Shown here: piece by piece, positions 7,698 through 10,684 of the stretch
Position numbering within the stretch: position 1 is the stretch's first letter
How the letters are laid out: each line of letters begins with the position of its first letter
Source of the DNA: Cephalothrix simula
Taxonomy: Eukaryota; Nemertea; Palaeonemertea; Archinemertea; Cephalotrichidae
Reading direction: 5' to 3'
Assembly: GCA_035591015.1 (NCBI GenBank)
Contig: JAXIUW010218619.1
Coordinates: 1-10,684 of the forward strand
Length of the DNA: 10,684 nt
Made by a program: the position numbers and the translations under genes
The notes under the pieces: model-generated
What the model was told of the DNA's origin: nothing
Seen by the model: the letters and a program-made list of their open reading frames with translations, nothing else
The model's database searches: none

Positions 7698-7950
7698 CTG
7701 AGAATTCAGCACCAATCATAATGCGTGATGGGGAGTACCCTTTGATGTAGGACCAATCAGCTGCTCGCTTACTTAGAGATCTATTTAAAATCGTGATTTG
7801 ATCTTTGAATCCATTGGGTCATGCAGGTGTCGATTTTCTACAGCGTACTTCCTATAATCTGATAATGATCTATTCTTTAAAAATAGCATCGGAGTTTACT
7901 TGACACATAACCAGGTTGGAAACAAGCTATTACGTAGGTTTTACCTAGAT
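7698..7950 (+). repeat. Dispersed inverted repeat, copy A
   Basis: This matches the reverse complement of 10325-10592. The best segment is 7755-7830 against 10489-10564, identical at 68 of 76 positions without gaps, and 7798-7830 is identical over all 33 bases. Other blocks are CTGAGAATTCAGCACCAAT (7698-7716, 17/19), 23 of 23 at 7852-7874, and 21 of 22 at 7894-7915. Gaps of various sizes separate them. The copy contains CCAAT words (7713-7717 and 7753-7757), a TATA-like CTATTTAAAA (7781-7790) and, at the end of the 33-base block, ATGCAG|GTGT, which resembles a splice donor. No protein is encoded. Family is unknown; outer borders show no visible target duplication. Confidence 0.8.
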
Positions 7951-8467
7951 GGGAAATGTCCATCTTACTAGGTTGCTCACTTTACGGGTATCGAGAATTC
8001 TTGTGTACAAACAAACCATTGCTTGAGCATAAAATCTATCATGCTGTGATAAAACGAGTCCACACAGCTGGGATGCTGGAATCAAGTGATTCATGCTTGA
8101 TTCTATATGAAATTTAAACTTAATCGCTTTCTTAAATAGCATGGATAATTATTTACAGCCAAAATCTCCGGTGTAATTGATAATATGTAATCATCCTGGC
8201 AGGCCAGAACGGAAACCGTGTCACACTTCGCTGTCCTTCCAAGTTCCAATTGTGGTGACAGTTCAAACATAAAACTTTTCATCAACCTTAAAACCAGGAA
8301 TTATATTTATAACGACTTGCTTCGTGGCTTCTTATATCACCCTAAAAATTTCAATTGGATGAATTGGTAACTGATGATGTAATGATACACTGGATAATGT
8401 GATTGGCCAATGAAATTTAGGAGTCAGCCAAGTCCAGGAGTATTTTATTAGAGCACTTATACTATAT
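7951..8467. other. No gene called; small GC-richer patch
   Basis: A patch at about 8190-8260 is richer in G+C. On the minus strand, after an acceptor-like GGTTTTAAG (ending at about 8287), an open run includes LSPQLELGRTAKCDTVSVLA and reaches a donor-like GTAAAT near 8150. Length and signals are within chance. ATTGGCCAAT (8402-8411) is a perfect palindrome with CCAAT on both strands. Confidence 0.4.
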
Positions 8468-8579
8468 GTTAATCCTATTCTAGGGAGAGATTGTCGAAAA
8501 TTATACACCGAAAACACCAATACATATTGGTGTCTGAGGTGTATAATTTTCAAAAATCTTTCTCTAGAATAGGATTAAC
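8468..8579. mobile_element. Two-tier hairpin, probable foldback MITE
   Basis: Arms of 42 bases at 8468-8509 and 8538-8579 pair at 38 positions; two of the four mismatches would be G-U pairs in RNA. The 28-base centre holds a second hairpin, ACACCAATA (8514-8522) with TATTGGTGT (8525-8533). Weaker pairing continues outward through AT-rich DNA (TATACTATAT against ATATTATA). Such hairpins are typical of foldback or Tc1/mariner-like MITEs, and transcripts could resemble microRNA precursors. No target duplication can be fixed; a TA duplication cannot be excluded in this flank. It encodes no protein. Confidence 0.7.
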
Positions 8580-8582
8580 TAT

Positions 8583-8753
8583 ATTATACAGACTTTTAAT
8601 CAGCTTTTTTATTTAAAAAAATGAAATAAAAACTTCATATACACTTCGCGTAATAGCATCTAGCGACCATGAAAGTGTGTCGAGAATTATACCGACTTCA
8701 TGAACTAATCATATTGCACGATTTCTGTCACGTGATTCGTAAGTCTGTATAAT
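8583..8753. repeat. 13-bp inverted pair extending the hairpin locus
   Basis: ATTATACAGACTT (8583-8595), the outward extension of the hairpin's right arm, is repeated in reverse at 8741-8753 (AAGTCTGTATAAT). Between them, GTCGAGAATTATACCGA (about 8679-8696) resembles the left arm's GTCGAAAATTATACACCGA (8493-8511). The locus therefore seems to hold fragments of at least one more related element. Confidence 0.5.
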
Positions 8754-8763
8754 TATATTTATC

Positions 8764-10324
8764 TTCTAATTGGTTAATATTTCTCATAAGTTATCAGGTA
8801 ATACATTTAGGTCACAAAAGAAGAATTCCCATATGTTTATATCAGAAAAGGTTGACAAGAATGAGGACGAAGAGGATACAAGGAATTTTAAAGTAATCCC
8901 GTTAATTCCCGTCGCTTGCTTTTTCTCAATAGGTTATTTATTATCTTATCATCTTCTGCAGACTGGAAATACTGTCACGTGAAGCAAATCAGATGAAAAT
9001 GATGATGACCTATATACCTTGATGGATGGTAGATTGCTCTTGATAACTCTTTCTGTATAAAGAGGATTTGTGCATCCAAAGGCAATCGTCAACATTTTGG
9101 TATATTTCTTTTTATTTGTAGAATTAACTAATAAATGATCATTATCATTTTGATCGTTTTTGGTGATTCATCCCATTTGCAGAATAGTAGATTTTAAAGT
9201 GCTAAGAATGTTAACAGTTCATACATGGCATCATGGTTTAATAAGTTTATAGCCTGCAAAACTCTATTCAATTAAGGATCAATTGGATCATTTAATTATT
9301 TTCTTAAGTTTACACCCTTGATATTTTCCAATTTAGATTTTCCAAACATAGTCAATATATTATATTTTCAAAAGCGGTGATTATGTCAGCTTCAGGTTAA
9401 GTTAAAACCTGTCAAAGAATGATAAGGCTTGAATGCAGATTTAAAAAGCCAGAGTCAAAAAGTCAAAGTCATCATCTTTTTTTCATAATATGAAACTCTG
9501 CCAACTCTTTGGTGGTGGATTTTATTCAAATGAATGGAGCTGCTTTTCGACAAGACCTATTAGATAAGATTGAAATAAACTGAAAAATTTCCCTGTTGGC
9601 TTTTATTTTTGAAAAATGATTTAGTATGAGATCCATTTTCGTTAAACAATTTTTGTCATAATTTATTAAGTTTAATCATTTATTAAAATTATTAATAATT
9701 TAGTTAATTTTCAGCGAATATGAAGATATTACATACTTACATCATACATTTTGGACTAGAGCTTATTATAGATATATGACATATTTTGCACAAAAACATA
9801 CATACCCATGATACCGGTATTTTTATTCCACTCTACTTTATTTTCTTTGAATAAATATTGATCAAAAACACCCTTTTATAAGCATTGCCTGTAGCAAGTC
9901 TTGGCACCTTTGACAATACATTAAACAACAACAAATATGATCAAATATTCTCTAGCATTCTTATTCATCACAATCGAGTAGTATTTTGGATTTTTTTAAA
10001 TAATTTCTAGTGTGATGAGAGATTCAACATCATTTTGACATCGAAACTTTATCTTTTGATAATAAATATTGATATTCTTAGCTAGGAGCGAGTCTAAAAT
10101 ACCCTAAAACACTCAAACGCATTAAAAATCTGATGTGAAGAACATTTCATTCACGAGCTGCTTTCCGATTATTTGTATAATGCATGGTGATACTTCCTTT
10201 ACACTAGTAGAAACTTGATGGTTTTCAAGATCCGAACCAATTCCATCGTTTCCTTGACTTATACATGTATATGAGGCCTAATTAATTATTATTCGAACGT
10301 CTTGATAATAACAAAGCTTAAGCA
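8764..10324. other. AT-rich stretch, no gene seen
   Basis: No gene, RNA or complete element is supported. A 70-codon frame at 8770-8982 (including KVDKNEDEEDTRNFKV as an acidic run, then a hydrophobic run) has no recognised domain. The stretch 9655-9715 is almost purely A and T. ATACCGGTAT (9811-9820) and TAATTAATTA (10279-10288, homeodomain P2-like) are perfect palindromes. Confidence 0.5.
9686..9701. repeat. 16-bp perfect AT palindrome
   Basis: AAATTATTAATAATTT lies inside a strongly AT-rich run (9655-9715). It would unwind easily and could form a cruciform or serve as matrix-attachment-type DNA. In such composition it may also be chance. Confidence 0.45.
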
Positions 10325-10592
10325 TCTAGATAAACCCGGAATAAACCTAGCTAATAGTTTTTCTACTACGACCTAGGCTCATCGCGTATCCAGCCCTGGT
10401 TATGTGCCAAGTAAACATATTTCTAAGAATGACCAATAATAGATCATTATCAGATTATAGAATTATACGAAGTCTGCTGTGTAAAATAACACCTGCATGA
10501 CCCAATGGATTCAAAGATCAATACACAATTTTAAGTAGATGTCTCAGTAAGCGCGCTGCTGATTATATCAAGCATTGGTGCCGAATTCTCGG
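10325..10592 (-). repeat. Dispersed inverted repeat, copy B
   Basis: This is the reverse-orientation partner of 7698-7950. Matching blocks are 10489-10564 (68/76 with copy A, including 10489-10521 identical over 33 bases), 10438-10460 (23/23), 10395-10416 (21/22) and 10574-10592 (17/19). Relative to copy A it has extra bases at about 10461-10468 and around 10355-10390. Its TATA-like word reads CTACTTAAAA. The two copies point toward each other across 7951-10324. Confidence 0.8.
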
Positions 10593-10636
10593 CTTATTGC
10601 TCTATCAGTTGCATAAAGCGAACGATCCTTGATCGC

Positions 10637-10672
10637 ATACTAATACATCGACTAAAGAAGCTGTATTAGTAT
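10637..10672. repeat. 11-bp perfect hairpin
   Basis: ATACTAATACA (10637-10647) pairs with TGTATTAGTAT (10662-10672) across a 14-base loop. It lies 45 bases outside the end of repeat copy B, with no counterpart beside copy A. Confidence 0.55.
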
Positions 10673-10684
10673 TGGTTTAAGGAG

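Noticed and set aside
7798-7830. tRNA-derived SINE promoter (TTTGAATCC resembling a B box)
   Set aside because: The B-box match is partial and no A box lies at the right distance upstream; there is no poly-A or simple-repeat tail.
92-8982. Fourteen open frames of 60-95 codons on both strands taken as genes
   Set aside because: At about 33% G+C, random sequence of this length gives roughly this number and a longest run near 95 codons. None shows a domain I recognise, and several begin only at TTG or GTG.
7698-10592. The repeat pair as LTRs of a retroelement
   Set aside because: The copies are inverted, not direct, the interior shows no reverse transcriptase or integrase, and no primer-binding or polypurine tract is seen.

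Overview
The window reads as nuclear DNA from a multicellular animal, most likely an invertebrate. It is AT-rich (about one third G+C by eye), has no bacterial-type gene packing, no operons or ribosome-binding sites, and no reading frame longer than about 95 codons. A rough calculation for random DNA of this composition predicts a longest open frame of about 95 codons and about ten to fifteen frames of 60 codons or more, which is what is present. Open frames alone therefore give no evidence of genes. Recurrent 8-10 bp palindromes such as TACATGTA and ATACCGGTAT resemble what I associate with mollusc genomes, but that is only a weak lineage hint. No rRNA, tRNA, CRISPR array or transposase gene was recognised.

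Left part (1-1950): AT-rich DNA with a tandem pair of RFX/X-box-like motifs (540-574), then a more GC-rich block (about 1070-1620). On the minus strand this block has a TATA-less promoter-like cluster: two ETS cores, a CRE-like site and a YY1-like ATGGCGG. Two minus-strand stretches (1072-1282 and 1777-1929) have splice-like borders and matching phases and could be exons of an unidentified gene. Both calls are low confidence, and they partly conflict with the promoter model.

Middle part (1950-7050): mostly structureless AT-rich DNA. The clear exception is a complete 440-bp non-autonomous DNA transposon at 4164-4603, with 20-bp terminal inverted repeats (19/20), a perfect 7-bp target-site duplication (TGCAGTA), and an interior filled with TCATCC/GGATGA motifs.

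Right part (7050-10684): a diverged inverted partner of the 1455-1524 sequence lies at 7057-7129. A roughly 250-bp dispersed repeat is present twice in inverted orientation (7698-7950 and 10325-10592), with one block of 33 identical bases. Between the copies lies a 112-bp two-tier hairpin (8468-8579), probably a foldback MITE, with related fragments just downstream. The copies face each other across about 2.4 kb of AT-rich DNA.

Overall this looks like intronic or intergenic animal DNA in which repeats and small regulatory motifs, not protein genes, carry the readable information. The most novel items are the 440-bp element and the inverted repeat pair with its unusually conserved core.
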